A DNA stretch of 64,000 bases from Alphaproteobacteria bacterium (GTDB lineage Bacteria > Myxococcota_A > UBA796 > GCA-2862545), in the NCBI GenBank assembly GCA_020632875.1, contig JACKET010000006.1:400338-464337 (forward strand). The letters are read 5' to 3'. The position numbers were made by a program, and so were the translations under genes. Of this stretch, positions 1-7,158 are shown piece by piece. The notes under the pieces are model-generated. The model made no database searches. It saw nothing but the letters and a program-made list of their open reading frames with translations, and was not told where the DNA came from. The stretch's first letter is position 1. Every line of letters begins with the position of its first letter.

Positions 1-1112
1 TCCTCGTCAAGGATGGCCAGAAGGTCGCCGCGAAGATGCGCGTCGCCCAGTGGGACCCCTTCAACCTCCCGATCCTGGCCAACGTCACGGGCTCGGCGAA
101 GTTCGAGGACCTCGAGGACGGCCAGTCCATGAAGGAGGAGATCGACGTGACGGGCCTCTCCCGTGTCGTCGTCACCGACTACAAGGACACCGACCTCAAG
201 CCGCGCATCACCGTGAAGGGCGACGACGGCAAGATCCAGGCCCGCTACTTCCTGCCGGTGTCCGCGTACATCATGGTGCAGGACGGTGCGACCATCTCCC
301 TGGGCGACGTGCTCGCGAAGATTCCGCGCGAGACCACGAAGACCAAGGACATCACCGGTGGTCTGCCCCGCGTCGCCGAGCTCTTCGAAGCCCGGAAGCC
401 GAAGGAGGTCGCGATCATCAGCGAGATCGACGGCACCGTCACGTTCGGCAAGGACACGAAGGGCAAGCGCCGCATCGTCGTCACTCCGGACGAGGGGGAC
501 GCGCAGGAGTACCTGATCCCGAAGGGCAAGAACATCACCGTCAACGAGGGCGACTACGTCCGCGCCGGTGAGTCCCTGATGGACGGTGCTGCGAACCCGC
601 ACGACATCCTGAAGATCAAGGGTGAGGACGCGCTCGCGCGGTACCTGGTCGACGAGGTCCAGGAGGTCTACCGACTCCAGGGCGTCAAGATCAACGACAA
701 GCACATCGAGGTCATCGTCCGGCAGATGCTGCGCCGCGTCCGAATCCGCGAGGTCGGCGACACCGACTTCCTCGTGGACGAGGTCGTCGACAAGCACCGC
801 TTCGACATGGTCAACCGCCAGGTCATGGCGATGGGCGGTCTCCCCTCCAAGGCGGAGTCCCTGCTCCTCGGCATCACCAAGGCGTCCCTCTCCACCGACT
901 CCTTCCTGTCCGCGGCCTCCTTCCAGGAGACCACCCGCGTGCTGACCGAGGCTGCCATCAAGGGCAGCATCGATCCGCTCCGCGGCTGCAAGGAGAACGT
1001 GATCATGGGCCGCCTCATTCCGGCGGGTACCGGCTTCGCCGCGTACCAGAAGCTCGGCATGTCCTTCAAGGACGAGTCCGACGCCGACGAGCTCGCGTTC
1101 GACGCCTTCTGA
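1..1112 (+). CDS. rpoC: DNA-directed RNA polymerase subunit beta' (C-terminal part)
   Basis: The reading frame is open from base 3, so the gene starts before the window; 369 C-terminal residues are present. They cover the end of the beta' subunit, including the region that helps form the clamp and jaw and the conserved C-terminal helices around VYRLQGVKINDKHIE, followed by the typical tail with GRLIPAGTGF. The core enzyme makes all cellular RNA. In most related bacteria rpsL follows directly; here about 5.2 kb of other genes and repeats lie between. The stop is TGA, followed 10 nt later by a long imperfect hairpin. Identity is certain; the missing part cannot be judged. Confidence 0.97.
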   Translation, partial: LVKDGQKVAAKMRVAQWDPFNLPILANVTGSAKFEDLEDGQSMKEEIDVTGLSRVVVTDYKDTDLKPRITVKGDDGKIQARYFLPVSAYIMVQDGATISLGDVLAKIPRETTKTKDITGGLPRVAELFEARKPKEVAIISEIDGTVTFGKDTKGKRRIVVTPDEGDAQEYLIPKGKNITVNEGDYVRAGESLMDGAANPHDILKIKGEDALARYLVDEVQEVYRLQGVKINDKHIEVIVRQMLRRVRIREVGDTDFLVDEVVDKHRFDMVNRQVMAMGGLPSKAESLLLGITKASLSTDSFLSAASFQETTRVLTEAAIKGSIDPLRGCKENVIMGRLIPAGTGFAAYQKLGMSFKDESDADELAFDAF

Positions 1113-1122
1113 TCCGCCTGAA

Positions 1123-1173
1123 CCAGGCCCACCCCACCGCCCCGGCGTTGACCCAGGCGGTGAGCGGGCCTGG
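1123..1173 (+). terminator. terminator-like hairpin after rpoC
   Basis: CCAGGCCC at 1123-1130 pairs with GGGCCTGG at 1166-1173, and inside it CACCGC (1135-1140) pairs with GCGGTG (1157-1162). The stem is long and GC-rich but has no following T-run, so intrinsic termination is only possible. It is the only strong hairpin directly after the rpoBC operon. Confidence 0.4.
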
Positions 1174-1220
1174 AGCCTGGAGCCCGGAGCGGTCACGTCG
1201 ATCGCTTCGGGCTCTGTTCG

Positions 1221-1380
1221 TTTGGGCGTCCCGGCTTCGCCGTCGGGACCCCTCCGGGCTTGGCCACAAGGGAGGAGTCAGCGGGCTCAGCCCGCTGAAG
1301 GCTCCCGGGAGCTGGTGCCTCGGTCACTGCGCGACTGCGGCTGCGCCGCCCCCTCCGGTCGCCCTGACGCGGGCACCCGG
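1221..1380 (+). repeat. dispersed repeat C, copy 1 (interrupted)
   Basis: Begins TTTGGGCGTCCCGGCTTCGC and ends near CCCTGACGC. The same ends occur at 29721-29820 and 39315-39416, always on the plus strand downstream of a plus-strand gene. This copy has extra sequence in the middle (roughly 1255-1320), including GCGGGCTCAGCCCGC, a perfect small palindrome. It fills most of the 314-base gap between rpoC and the next gene. Confidence 0.7.
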
Positions 1381-1426
1381 AACAACCACACCTCAGGCTG
1401 CGTCGAAGCCGGGATACACGGGGGCC

Positions 1427-2359
1427 ATGCCCACGACTCTCCCGGCTCCTGGCTCCTGGCTCCTGGCTCCTGGCTTTCGCGGCTCTCCCGCACCCGGCTC
1501 CTGGCTCCTGGCTCTCGCTGCAGGCTGCGGAACGCCCGCGCCCGCCGGGCCTTCCGCACCTCCCACGCAGACAGAGGTCCGGCACCACGACGCGCTGGCA
1601 CCGCGCGTCTCGCCCAACGGGAAGGCCGTGATCTGGCCACTGTCCGACGGGCAGAATGCGTTCGTCGGGCGCCTCGAGCTCGAGCCGGGCGCGCAGGTGC
1701 CGCCGAACCGCGACGAGACGGACGAGATCGTCGTCATGCTCGCCGGGCACGGTCGCGTGACGCTCGACGGGGAGGAGCACGCCGTCGGTCCCGGTGACAC
1801 CGTCACGATGGCTGCGGGCGTCGAGGCCGCGTACCGCAACGAGGCCCAGCGGATGGTCGCGCTGCAGGTGTTCGCGGGGCCGGGTCCCGCGGCGAAATAC
1901 GCAGAGTGGAAGCCGCTCGGGCCCGATGGCGGCGAGCCGACCCGCGTGGAGCGCGTCGGTCCGTTCCTGGTCGCGTGCACCGGCGGGCAGTGCACGATCT
2001 GGCACGGTGGCGAGACGGTGGGGGAGCCCGTCTGGCACTACGGCGACCCGGCCGCGACGCTGCGTCCGCTCGGCGGCGGCATCCTGACGACCGCGGGGGA
2101 GGCGTGGCTCCTCTCGCAGCACGCCGGGGACGGGTGTCCCGTCGTGTACGAAGCGCTGTGCGTCGTGGACGGCAAGGCGAAGCGCTCCGCGAGCTTCGGG
2201 AACTGCAACGAGCCCGACGTCCTCCGCAGCACGGGGCCCGGCGTCGAGCTCACGTTCGCCGCGATGGTCGAGCCGGAGGTCGGGCTGAACCGCCCGGGTC
2301 AGGTGGTGTCCATCGACGCGCTCGCGTGTACCGTCACGCCCGAAGGAGTCCAGCGATGA
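1427..2359 (+). CDS. cupin-domain lipoprotein with repeat-derived signal peptide
   Basis: 310 residues. A lipobox LAAGC places the lipidated Cys at residue 34; a cupin_2-like beta-barrel spans about residues 82-145 (RLELEPGAQV, then GPGDTVTM), followed by a C-terminal part of unknown function with several Cys. Known cupins of this type bind metal through HxH, E and a later H. Here the corresponding residues appear to be N94-R95-D96, E100 and A134, so metal binding is doubtful. The signal sequence (GSWLLAP twice, then GSWLLALAAGC) is encoded by copies of a GGCTCCT repeat that is otherwise intergenic. The ATG at 1427 was chosen because upstream sequence is repeat DNA; the N-terminus has few positive charges, which is odd. 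Its stop overlaps the next start (ATGA), implying co-translation with the acetyltransferase. Confidence 0.75.
   Translation: MPTTLPAPGSWLLAPGFRGSPAPGSWLLALAAGCGTPAPAGPSAPPTQTEVRHHDALAPRVSPNGKAVIWPLSDGQNAFVGRLELEPGAQVPPNRDETDEIVVMLAGHGRVTLDGEEHAVGPGDTVTMAAGVEAAYRNEAQRMVALQVFAGPGPAAKYAEWKPLGPDGGEPTRVERVGPFLVACTGGQCTIWHGGETVGEPVWHYGDPAATLRPLGGGILTTAGEAWLLSQHAGDGCPVVYEALCVVDGKAKRSASFGNCNEPDVLRSTGPGVELTFAAMVEPEVGLNRPGQVVSIDALACTVTPEGVQR
1437..1521 (+). repeat. GGCTCCT heptanucleotide-type repeat inside a signal peptide
   Basis: About ten degenerate copies of GGCTCCT/GGCTCCC. The same unit, in either orientation, occurs at 1168-1190, 24510-24551 and 49829-49884 in non-coding DNA. Here it is translated in frame and supplies the hydrophobic part of the lipoprotein signal peptide. 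Confidence 0.8.
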
Positions 2360-2931
2360 GCCACCCGCCCGACGCCACCCGAACCGACCGGTTCACCATC
2401 CGGTCGTGGATGCCAGGCGACGGCGCCGCGCTCCAGCCGGCCGCGGTGTCCTCCTACGACCACCTGAAGCCGTTCATGCCGTGGGCCGACGCAGAGCAGA
2501 GCGTCGAGCAGTCCGAGGCGCTCGTCCGGCGGTTCCGCGGGCTCTACCTCACCGGCGAGGACTTCGTGCTCGGTATCTTCGCCCCCGACGGTTCGGTGCT
2601 CGGCGGCACCGGCTTCCACCTCCGCGAGGGCCCCATCGCGTGCCGCCAGGCCGAGATCGGCATGTGGATCCGGGCGGACGTCGCGCATGCCGGTCTGGGC
2701 ACGGCGGTCCTGCGGGAGCTCGTGCGCTGGGGCTTCACGGACTGGCCGTGGCTGCGGCTCTCGTGGAAGTGCAACAGCACGAATGTCGCTTCGCGTCGGG
2801 CGGCCGAGAAGGCGGGTTTCGTGTTCGAGGGCGAGATCCGCGGCGAGCACGACGCGGTGACGGGCGGGCGCAGGCTGGGGCGCTGCTACTCCATCCTGCG
2901 CGAGGACTGGGAAGCGCAGCCGCTGGGGTAG
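2356..2931 (+). CDS. GNAT-family N-acetyltransferase (RimJ/RimL type)
   Basis: 191 residues. The order of motifs is that of RimJ/RimL-like acetyltransferases: an N-terminal TDRFTIRSWMPGDG strand and turn, a central FHLREGP and AEIGMWI strand pair, a GLGTAVLRELVRWGF acetyl-CoA loop and helix, then SWKCNSTNVASRRAAEKAGF and the C-terminal strand. Such enzymes transfer acetyl from acetyl-CoA to amino groups of ribosomal proteins, peptides or small molecules; the substrate cannot be told from sequence. The ATG overlaps the stop of the cupin gene by four bases, so the two are probably translated together. Confidence 0.88.
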   Translation: MSHPPDATRTDRFTIRSWMPGDGAALQPAAVSSYDHLKPFMPWADAEQSVEQSEALVRRFRGLYLTGEDFVLGIFAPDGSVLGGTGFHLREGPIACRQAEIGMWIRADVAHAGLGTAVLRELVRWGFTDWPWLRLSWKCNSTNVASRRAAEKAGFVFEGEIRGEHDAVTGGRRLGRCYSILREDWEAQPLG

Positions 2932-2940
2932 AATCGGTAG

Positions 2941-3564
2941 ATGCTGCTCCTGTCCATCGCGCTCGCGCAGGTCCGTACGCAACCCGTGGCGCTCGACCTG
3001 TGGACGCGGGGGGCGAACCTCATCGTCGAGGGCACACCGGAGTGCACGACGCAGCGGGCACCTGCAGACACCGGCGAGGCGCCGGGCACCCCGACGAAGA
3101 CGATCTGCGTGTTCCACGCCGACCGTCTGGAGGTGCTGGAGGGCGACGCGAAGACCCTGACGTTCCACCAGGGGCCGCCAGGGGTGCTCATCTACACACA
3201 CGAGCGCGATCCGCTCGACGTGGGCGTGCGGTTCCGGAATGGCGAGCACTACATGTTGTGGCTGTTGGTGTCCGGGGACCGGGTGTCTCTCGCCAGTGAT
3301 CAAAGCGTCTTGCGACGCACGGAGGGTGAGGGTCGGACGTTTGCGGTGTTCGGCGTCGTGGGGGCCATCCGCGAGGCGCCGCTCGGTGGGGTGGAGGCCG
3401 TGGACCTGACTGCGACCACGCGTCGGATGCTGCCCACCACCGACGAGAAGGAACGGAAGAAGGCGCAGAAGGAGCTGGAGCGCATCGGCGACGCAGAGAC
3501 GCGGGACGCGTTGAGCTGGGAGCAGCTTCGGGAGCGCGTCCGGGCGACCCTGGGGGAGCGGTGA
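2941..3564 (+). CDS. secreted or membrane-anchored protein of unknown function
   Basis: 207 residues; I do not recognise the family. A short hydrophobic start (MLLLSIALAQ) looks like a signal peptide or anchor. The middle is beta-rich with two Cys (near residues 36 and 57) that could form a disulfide; the last 40 residues form a highly charged predicted helix (DEKERKKAQKELERI). There is no convincing ribosome-binding site, but TAGAAT, close to a -10 hexamer, lies at 2929-2934, so the message may be leaderless; it overlaps the stop of the acetyltransferase gene. It ends just before the following lipoprotein gene. Confidence 0.7.
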   Translation: MLLLSIALAQVRTQPVALDLWTRGANLIVEGTPECTTQRAPADTGEAPGTPTKTICVFHADRLEVLEGDAKTLTFHQGPPGVLIYTHERDPLDVGVRFRNGEHYMLWLLVSGDRVSLASDQSVLRRTEGEGRTFAVFGVVGAIREAPLGGVEAVDLTATTRRMLPTTDEKERKKAQKELERIGDAETRDALSWEQLRERVRATLGER

Positions 3565-3608
3565 TGTTGCTGGTCTCGGCGGCCCTCCGTCGCGTTCCGG
3601 GAGGGGAG

Positions 3609-3998
3609 ATGAAGCTCGGACTCGTGGTGACCGCGGTCCTGCTCGCATCGGGGTGTCGCCGGGAGGGGCCGCTGTCGGAGTGGTGCCACGACCCGGAGGT
3701 CGGCGGCTTCCCGGAGGACGTGGAGTGCGCCCTCCAGCTCGGCGACCCCATGCTCCCGCTGCCGGGCTGGCGCTGCGGGCGCCATGACGTGGCGTTCCTC
3801 GGCGGAGGCTTCGGGTCGCACCAGTTCTTCTACACGCAGCAGGGCCGGCTCAGGTCGGTGGTCACCCGAACGGATGTCTGCACGGGGCCGGGCGGATTCC
3901 CCGAGTCCTGCGAGTCGTACTACGGGCGGGCGTTGTCGTGCCTGGAGCCCGACTGCCTGCTCGTCGACGACGGCTCGGGGGTGGCGCTGTGTGAGTGA
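3609..3998 (+). CDS. cysteine-rich small lipoprotein
   Basis: 129 residues from the ATG at 3609, which has the RBS GAGGGGAG just upstream; an earlier GTG at 3561 overlaps the previous gene but would put the signal peptide in the interior. The signal sequence MKLGLVVTAVLLASGC ends in a lipobox. The mature protein has eight further Cys, enough for four disulfides, consistent with an exported domain. No family recognised. It lies in a row with the preceding unknown exported protein and ends six bases from the converging gene on the other strand. Confidence 0.72.
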   Translation: MKLGLVVTAVLLASGCRREGPLSEWCHDPEVGGFPEDVECALQLGDPMLPLPGWRCGRHDVAFLGGGFGSHQFFYTQQGRLRSVVTRTDVCTGPGGFPESCESYYGRALSCLEPDCLLVDDGSGVALCE

Positions 3999-4004
3999 GT
4001 GGCG

Positions 4005-4952
4005 CTACGTCAGCGCCGCCGACACGGCTCCCGCGAACCACTCCTCCGGGACGCTCGCCAGGATCTCGTCCCGCTCGCCCTCCATCCAGCGGTACCGGCC
4101 CTTCAGCTTGCAGAGCAGCCCGAACCGCCCGTCCGCGAGCTCGGCGAGGTGCAGCCGGACGGCCTTCCCGTCCGATGCGCGCCACACGCAGTGCCGGATG
4201 GGGACCGTGGGCTGTTCCTTGCGCTTCGCCAGGGCGTTGACCACGTCGAGCCGCCGGAGCTCGTCGTCGAGCCGGGCGAGGAAGGTGGTGACCTCGGGGC
4301 CACCCGTGGCGGCGAGCTCCTCGGCGACGCGCTTCACCTGGGGGCGCAGCGAGGCGCCCGCCATGTCCGGGCGTGTCTGCGCGCGCTCGCGCTCTTCGGC
4401 GTGGAGCAGGCGATCCCGCAGGGCCGGCGCATCGACCCAGCCCGCCAGGGTCCGCGCGAGGACGGGGTAGCTCGCCTGGCCGATGTCGGGCCGCAGCTCG
4501 CCGCGGTGGAGGGGTCCGGCAGGCCAGAGCTCGCCGGGGATGGCGCGCAACGCGAGGGCGAGCAGCGAATGGATGCCGTCGAGCGAGGTCTGGCCGGAGA
4601 GGCGCTCGAGCTCGCGGATCCGAGCGGAGAAGGCGTCATCGTCGGAGGTCTGGAGCTCGCCGAGGAGGTTGTGCATCCCAGATTCCGTGACGAGCTTGCG
4701 CGCCAGGAGCCGCGCGAGGATTCGGCGCACACGGGCGTCCAGCCGGGCGGACCCGTGGCTCACGACGGTGAGTCGGTACGCGGTGGGGGCGCGGTCGTCG
4801 GGCCACAGCTCGTCGAGGATGCCGGCCTCCGCGGGGATCTCGGCGTCGGGCAGGCCGTCGAGCCACTGCTCCCAGGGCTCGATCTGCCAGTCCCGGTCGA
4901 AGCGCTCGCGGAGCCGGGCCACGAGTGCCTGGCGGATTCGGTGGGCGTCCAT
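4005..4952 (-). CDS. hypothetical protein, helical
   Basis: 315 residues from the ATG at 4952; a TTG six codons upstream (4970) is an alternative, and neither has a clear RBS. No signal peptide, membrane segment or known motif is visible. Composition is Arg, Leu and Glu rich with long predicted helices, and the last 80 residues look like a small beta domain (HCVWRASDGKAVRLHLAEL, then GRYRWMEGERDEI). Codon use matches its neighbours, so it is likely a real gene. It converges on the cysteine-rich lipoprotein, with no hairpin between. Confidence 0.7.
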   Translation of the reverse strand: MDAHRIRQALVARLRERFDRDWQIEPWEQWLDGLPDAEIPAEAGILDELWPDDRAPTAYRLTVVSHGSARLDARVRRILARLLARKLVTESGMHNLLGELQTSDDDAFSARIRELERLSGQTSLDGIHSLLALALRAIPGELWPAGPLHRGELRPDIGQASYPVLARTLAGWVDAPALRDRLLHAEERERAQTRPDMAGASLRPQVKRVAEELAATGGPEVTTFLARLDDELRRLDVVNALAKRKEQPTVPIRHCVWRASDGKAVRLHLAELADGRFGLLCKLKGRYRWMEGERDEILASVPEEWFAGAVSAALT

Positions 4953-5014
4953 GGCGGGAGGATAGTCCAACCATCACTTCGCGCGCGGGGGATTCCGGCT
5001 TGTCCGAGGCAGCG

Positions 5015-5312
5015 GTGTCGCGGGTGTCGGCCGCGGGATCCCGGCTCGTCGGAGAGGACGGGGATGGCGGGTGTGAGCGCCCGGTCTACCGTTTGCTTCG
5101 CGCGCGGAGCGCGCTGCGCGGCTGGCCTATGGCCGCCTTGCGGTTCGTGGACCCGGCAGTCCCAGGATCCGGTTTCCCGGAGGGGGCCGGCGTCTCGATG
5201 AGGCGGAGGGAAACCGGACCCTGCGGACGTGCCTGTCCGGAACGAGGAGGCGGTCGGGGAAAGGGCGGCGTCGCGGGTGTCGGCTGCGGGATCCCGGCTC
5301 GTCGGAGACGAC
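5015..5312 (-). repeat. dispersed repeat A, inverted solitary copy
   Basis: Reverse-complement copy of the roughly 437-bp unit that is tandemly repeated at 30128-32130. It keeps the GCGGGTGTCGG-CGCGGGATCCCGGCTCGTC sub-repeat (twice: near 5019 and 5274), the CGGTCTACC-to-GGAGCGCGCTGCGC segment and the stem TCCGGTTTCC (5168-5177) with GGAAACCGGA (5209-5218). The loop between the stem arms differs from every copy in the array. No gene is seen between 4953 and 6303; the stretch is repeats plus the rpsL promoter. Confidence 0.8.
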
Positions 5313-5344
5313 GCCGGTGCAATGCCGAGGCCAAACGGTAGTCC

Positions 5345-5560
5345 GAAGCATCAGACCCGAAACGCATCCTCGGCGGAGGCATCGGGGGTTCAACGCATCC
5401 TGGACGGGTCGGAGAGCCCGAATTGGATGCGTTCGGGGGCCGATGCCTCCCTCGCGGGTGCGTTCGGGGTCTGTTGCCTGCCCCGAGGATGCGTTGAACC
5501 CCCGATGCTTCGGCCCAGGATGCGTTCCCTCCCCGATGCTCCGACCAACCTCGACATCCT
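5345..5560. repeat. palindromic GCATCGGGGG/ACGCATCC element, copy 1
   Basis: A perfect 22-bp inverted repeat lies at 5380-5401 and 5496-5517 (core GGTTCAACGCATCC). Further ACGCATCC and GATGCCTCC motifs flank and fill it. A second copy with three mismatches between arms lies at 63741-63915 and a diverged one at 39745-39945. The length and terminal symmetry suggest a MITE-like or REP-like element; no coding sequence is inside. Confidence 0.75.
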
Positions 5561-5573
5561 CCAACCCTCAGCC

Positions 5574-5741
5574 CCCGCAGGACCGACCGCGGCGGCACGG
5601 TTCGCCACCCCTCGGGAAAGCCATCGACCCGCCCGACGAAACCGGGACGCAGGTCGGGCCGTGTCTGCCGCAGTCACGTCAACGAGCGAAGCGAGGCGAA
5701 GCGCGAAGCGCGGAGTAAGGGTTGCCGGACGCTCGCCCCAT
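5574..5741 (+). repeat. direct repeat B, copy 1
   Basis: About 168 bp starting CCCGCAGGACCGACCGCGG and ending GACGCTCGCCCCATC; repeated at 5916-6084 with few changes (342-bp spacing). It includes AACGAGCGAAGCGAGGC and GCGCGGAGTAAGGGTTGCC. The latter resembles GCGCGGAGTAAGGGGTAGACC of repeat A, so A and B probably share ancestry. Confidence 0.8.
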
Positions 5742-5758
5742 CGATTCGGGCCGGAACG

Positions 5759-5880
5759 ACGAGCCGGGGATCCCGCCGCCCCGAGCCCCCACGGCCGTCC
5801 GGCCCGACGAGCCGGGATCCCGGCGCCCCGAGGCCCCACGGCCGTCCGGCCCGACGAGCCGGGATCCCGCCGCCCGAGCC
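5759..5880 (+). repeat. three short tandem repeats with GACGAGCCGGGATCCCG core
   Basis: Three units of about 46 bp, each starting GACGAGCCGGGATCCCG (the first has one extra G) and running through CACGGCCGTCCGGCCC. The 17-base core with its CGGGATCCCG palindrome is the same as in the array at 30128-32130, where the rest of the unit differs. Confidence 0.8.
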
Positions 5881-5915
5881 TCCAAGAGGCCCTCTCGCAT
5901 CCACAACCCACAGAC

Positions 5916-6084
5916 CCCGCAGGACCGACCGCGGCGGCACGGTTTCGCCACCCCTCGGGAAAGCCCCCGCCCCGCCCGACGAAACCGGGACGCAGGTCGG
6001 GCCGTGTCTCCCGCAGTCACGCCAACGAGCGAAGCGAGGCGGAGCGCGAAGCGCGGAGTAAGGGTTGCCGGACGCTCGCCCCAT
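5916..6084 (+). repeat. direct repeat B, copy 2
   Basis: Second copy of the 168-bp repeat at 5574. It contains GGTTTCG paired with CGAAACC in the place of the GGTTTCC/GGAAACC stem of repeat A; the last pair is changed on both sides. It ends about 130 bp before the rpsL promoter. Confidence 0.8.
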
Positions 6085-6216
6085 CCGTCCCGGTCGCATC
6101 GACGACCCGGGATCCCGAACCACCCCGAGGGCCGGCGATCCCGCTCGAACGCCGCGCCGCTCCGCGCCGCACCTCCGTCTTCGGGTTACCCGGTCCGCCC
6201 GGAGCGGCTCGTCGCC

Positions 6217-6245
6217 TTGACAGCGGCTCCCCGAATCCATAAACG
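6217..6245 (+). promoter_or_regulatory. sigma-70-type promoter of the str operon
   Basis: TTGACA at 6217-6222 matches the -35 consensus exactly. A -10 candidate is CATAAA (6238-6243) or TAAACG (6240-6245; spacer 17). It lies about 60 bp upstream of the rpsL start and is the only such match in the repeat-filled gap, consistent with rpsL no longer being read from the rpoBC promoter. Confidence 0.65.
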
Positions 6246-6303
6246 CCGATGGTCAATTCGGTGACGCGCGCCCGACGTGTGCGTGTCCTTCGCAGAGGAA
6301 TCC

Positions 6304-6678
6304 ATGCCCACCATCAATCAGCTCGTGCGGAACGGCCGTAAGGCTGTGAAGCGCAAGTCCACGGCGCCGGCCCTCAAGGGCTGCCCGCAGAAGCGCGGCG
6401 TCTGCACCCGCGTCTACGCCACGACCCCGAAGAAGCCGAACTCCGCGCTCCGGAAGGTCGCCCGCGTCCGCCTCACGAACGGCATGGAAGTCACCTCGTA
6501 CATCCCCGGTGAGGGCCACAACCTGCAAGAGCACAACTCCGTGCTCATCCGCGGCGGCCGTGTGAAAGACCTCCCCGGCGTCCGCTACCACATCATCCGC
6601 GGCACCCTCGACTCCCAGGGTGTCACCGACCGTCGTCAGGGCCGCTCCAAGTACGGCGCCAAGAAGCCGAAGAAGTAG
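6304..6678 (+). CDS. rpsL: 30S ribosomal protein S12
   Basis: 124 residues, the normal length. S12 sits at the decoding centre of the 30S subunit and checks codon-anticodon fit. The TTPKKPNSALRKVARVRL and GGRVKDLPGVRYH loops carry the usual lysines, so streptomycin-resistance changes are not present. The ATG at 6304 is preceded by GAGGAA; an upstream in-frame start is inside the leader. First gene of the ribosomal superoperon, 9 nt before rpsG. Confidence 0.98.
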   Translation: MPTINQLVRNGRKAVKRKSTAPALKGCPQKRGVCTRVYATTPKKPNSALRKVARVRLTNGMEVTSYIPGEGHNLQEHNSVLIRGGRVKDLPGVRYHIIRGTLDSQGVTDRRQGRSKYGAKKPKK

Positions 6679-6687
6679 GAATCTCCA

Positions 6688-7158
6688 ATGCCTCGTCGTC
6701 GCGAAGTACCCAAGCGCCCCACGCTCCCCGATCCCCGCTTCGGGGATCCGCTCGTCACGAAGTTCATGAACTGTCTCATGGAAGACGGCAAGAAGAACGT
6801 GGCCGAGAAGATCGTCTACGGCAGCTTCGAGATCATCCACACCCGCACCCGCGAAGATCCGGTCACGGTCTTCCGCAAGGCCATCGAGAACGTCAAGCCG
6901 ATGGTCGAGGTCAAGTCCCGCCGCGTCGGTGGCTCGACCTACCAGGTGCCGGTCGAGGTCCGTCCCCAGCGGCGCACGGCGCTCTCCATGCGCTGGGTCA
7001 TCATCCACGCCCGCACCCGCAGCGGCCGCAGCATGATGGAGAAGCTCGCCAACGAGCTCATCGAAGCCAGCCACAACCGCGGCGGCGCCATCAAGAAGAA
7101 GGATGACGTCCACCGTATGGCCGAGGCCAACAAGGCGTTCAGCCACTACCGGTGGTAG
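6688..7158 (+). CDS. rpsG: 30S ribosomal protein S7
   Basis: 156 residues. S7 binds the 3' major domain of 16S rRNA and starts assembly of the 30S head; in other bacteria it represses the str operon. It starts PRRREVPKRP and ends in SHYRW, as usual. RBS AGGAA upstream. Its TAG stop is immediately followed by a GTG start, but that gene is a WD40 lipoprotein and not fusA, which normally comes next. Confidence 0.98.
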   Translation: MPRRREVPKRPTLPDPRFGDPLVTKFMNCLMEDGKKNVAEKIVYGSFEIIHTRTREDPVTVFRKAIENVKPMVEVKSRRVGGSTYQVPVEVRPQRRTALSMRWVIIHARTRSGRSMMEKLANELIEASHNRGGAIKKKDDVHRMAEANKAFSHYRW

